58,751 nt of DNA from Zygnema cylindricum (taxonomy: Eukaryota > Streptophyta > Zygnematophyceae > Zygnematales > Zygnemataceae). Shown one piece after another: positions 58,467 through 58,751 of the stretch (the stretch's first letter is position 1; every line of letters begins with the position of its first letter). Both the position numbers and the translations under genes were made by a program. The DNA lies in NCBI GenBank assembly GCA_037447655.1, contig JBBHKE010001145.1:1-58751 (forward strand). The letters run 5' to 3'. The notes beneath the pieces were generated by a model. That model worked only from the letters and a program-made list of their open reading frames with translations, ran no database searches and was not told the origin of the DNA.

Positions 58467-58751
58467 TCATCTCCTCTTCTTGGGAGTGTCCTCACTATTT
58501 TTCGCGATCATGTTGCCGACCTGGCGGAGTGCTGGCTGTAAGATGTTGAACAGCACCCAGCCAATAGCCGGTACGAGGACGACCAATAGAATGAGAGGTC
58601 GAGCATCAGCTGCCAACTGTGCGACTTCCTGTGCCGCGTCAGCTTGAGGAGCCGCCAACAATGACGCAGCAGCTCCCAATCCTACAGCTCCAGCTACAGA
58701 TTTGGCGCCTTTCATTTTGTTGAACTGGTTCAAGGCCGGCTTCAGGATGTT
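58467..58751 (-). CDS. psbY: Photosystem II protein PsbY polyprotein, 3' part
   Basis: The frame is open to the window edge on the minus strand and ends at 58467. It begins within one PsbY unit (ILKPALNQFNKM), passes a linker with a second thylakoid-type signal (AGAVGLGAAASLLAAPQADA, cleavage likely after ADA), then a full second unit: AAQEVAQLAADARPLILLVV, one membrane helix, GWVLFNILQPALRQ. Nuclear PsbY genes of land plants and algae encode two PsbY copies that are cut apart; this matches. PsbY is a small one-helix subunit at the edge of PSII, near cytochrome b559. The start and first unit lie outside the window. Confidence 0.92.
   Translation of the reverse strand, partial: NILKPALNQFNKMKGAKSVAGAVGLGAAASLLAAPQADAAQEVAQLAADARPLILLVVLVPAIGWVLFNILQPALRQVGNMIAKNSEDTPKKRR

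Overview
The window is nuclear DNA from a green, plant-lineage eukaryote. It has intron-rich housekeeping genes (UTP6, SRP19, a DHX57-type DExH helicase), a nuclear PsbY polyprotein gene of a photosynthetic organism, and about 30 kb of nested LTR retrotransposons. A Ty3/Gypsy element carrying a cytosine-5 DNA methyltransferase is a trait I know from charophyte (streptophyte) algae, so a charophyte such as Chara is my best guess. That is inference; no species marker was tested.

Region 1 (1-11,675) is nested Ty1/Copia DNA. Copia-1 (252-7,080, two ~1 kb LTRs) sits in the leader of related Copia-2 (about 209-226 plus 7,081-11,675). A 500 bp MITE-like element flanked by TA sits inside Copia-1 pol. 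Every LTR of this family carries a tRNA-like segment (A-box and B-box like) on its antisense strand. Region 2 (11,676 to about 19,030) is a decayed Ty3/Gypsy element (Gypsy-A) with the order gag (double zinc knuckle), protease, DNMT3-like methyltransferase, RT, RNase H, integrase, PHD finger. An inverted solo LTR with a perfect 5 bp target duplication, holding a 10-N assembly gap, splits it. Region 3 (19,031-26,298) is a chromovirus (Gypsy-B) with both LTRs, a chromodomain and a long unexplained C-terminal extension. Region 4 (26,299 to about 30,430) holds a second fragment of the Gypsy-A 3' region, two solo Copia LTRs (one carrying a hAT-like non-autonomous transposon) and a MITE relic.

From about 33 kb the window is genic. 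There is a minus-strand gene of unknown function with a mitochondrial-like N-terminus (33,230-37,759). Divergent from it is UTP6 (38,404-42,566, six exons, about 617 aa). SRP19 follows on the minus strand (44,205-45,890, three exons, 143 aa). Then comes a nine-exon DHX57-like helicase (46,806-56,053) with C2H2 finger, dsRBD-like region, UBA, RWD, DEVH helicase core and HA2/OB parts. The last gene is the 3' end of a PsbY polyprotein gene, cut by the window edge. Exon joins were made by hand from GT/AG sites and reading phase.

The most notable observation is Gypsy-A, which combines a DNA-methylation writer domain (DNMT3-like) and a chromatin-reader domain (PHD) in one retrotransposon. The copy here is dead: it has stop codons, an RT catalytic Asp changed to Ala and an integrase-core deletion. 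The second notable observation is the antisense tRNA-like segment conserved in all copies of the Copia LTR family, which resembles in concept the 5S-carrying LTRs of Cassandra elements.
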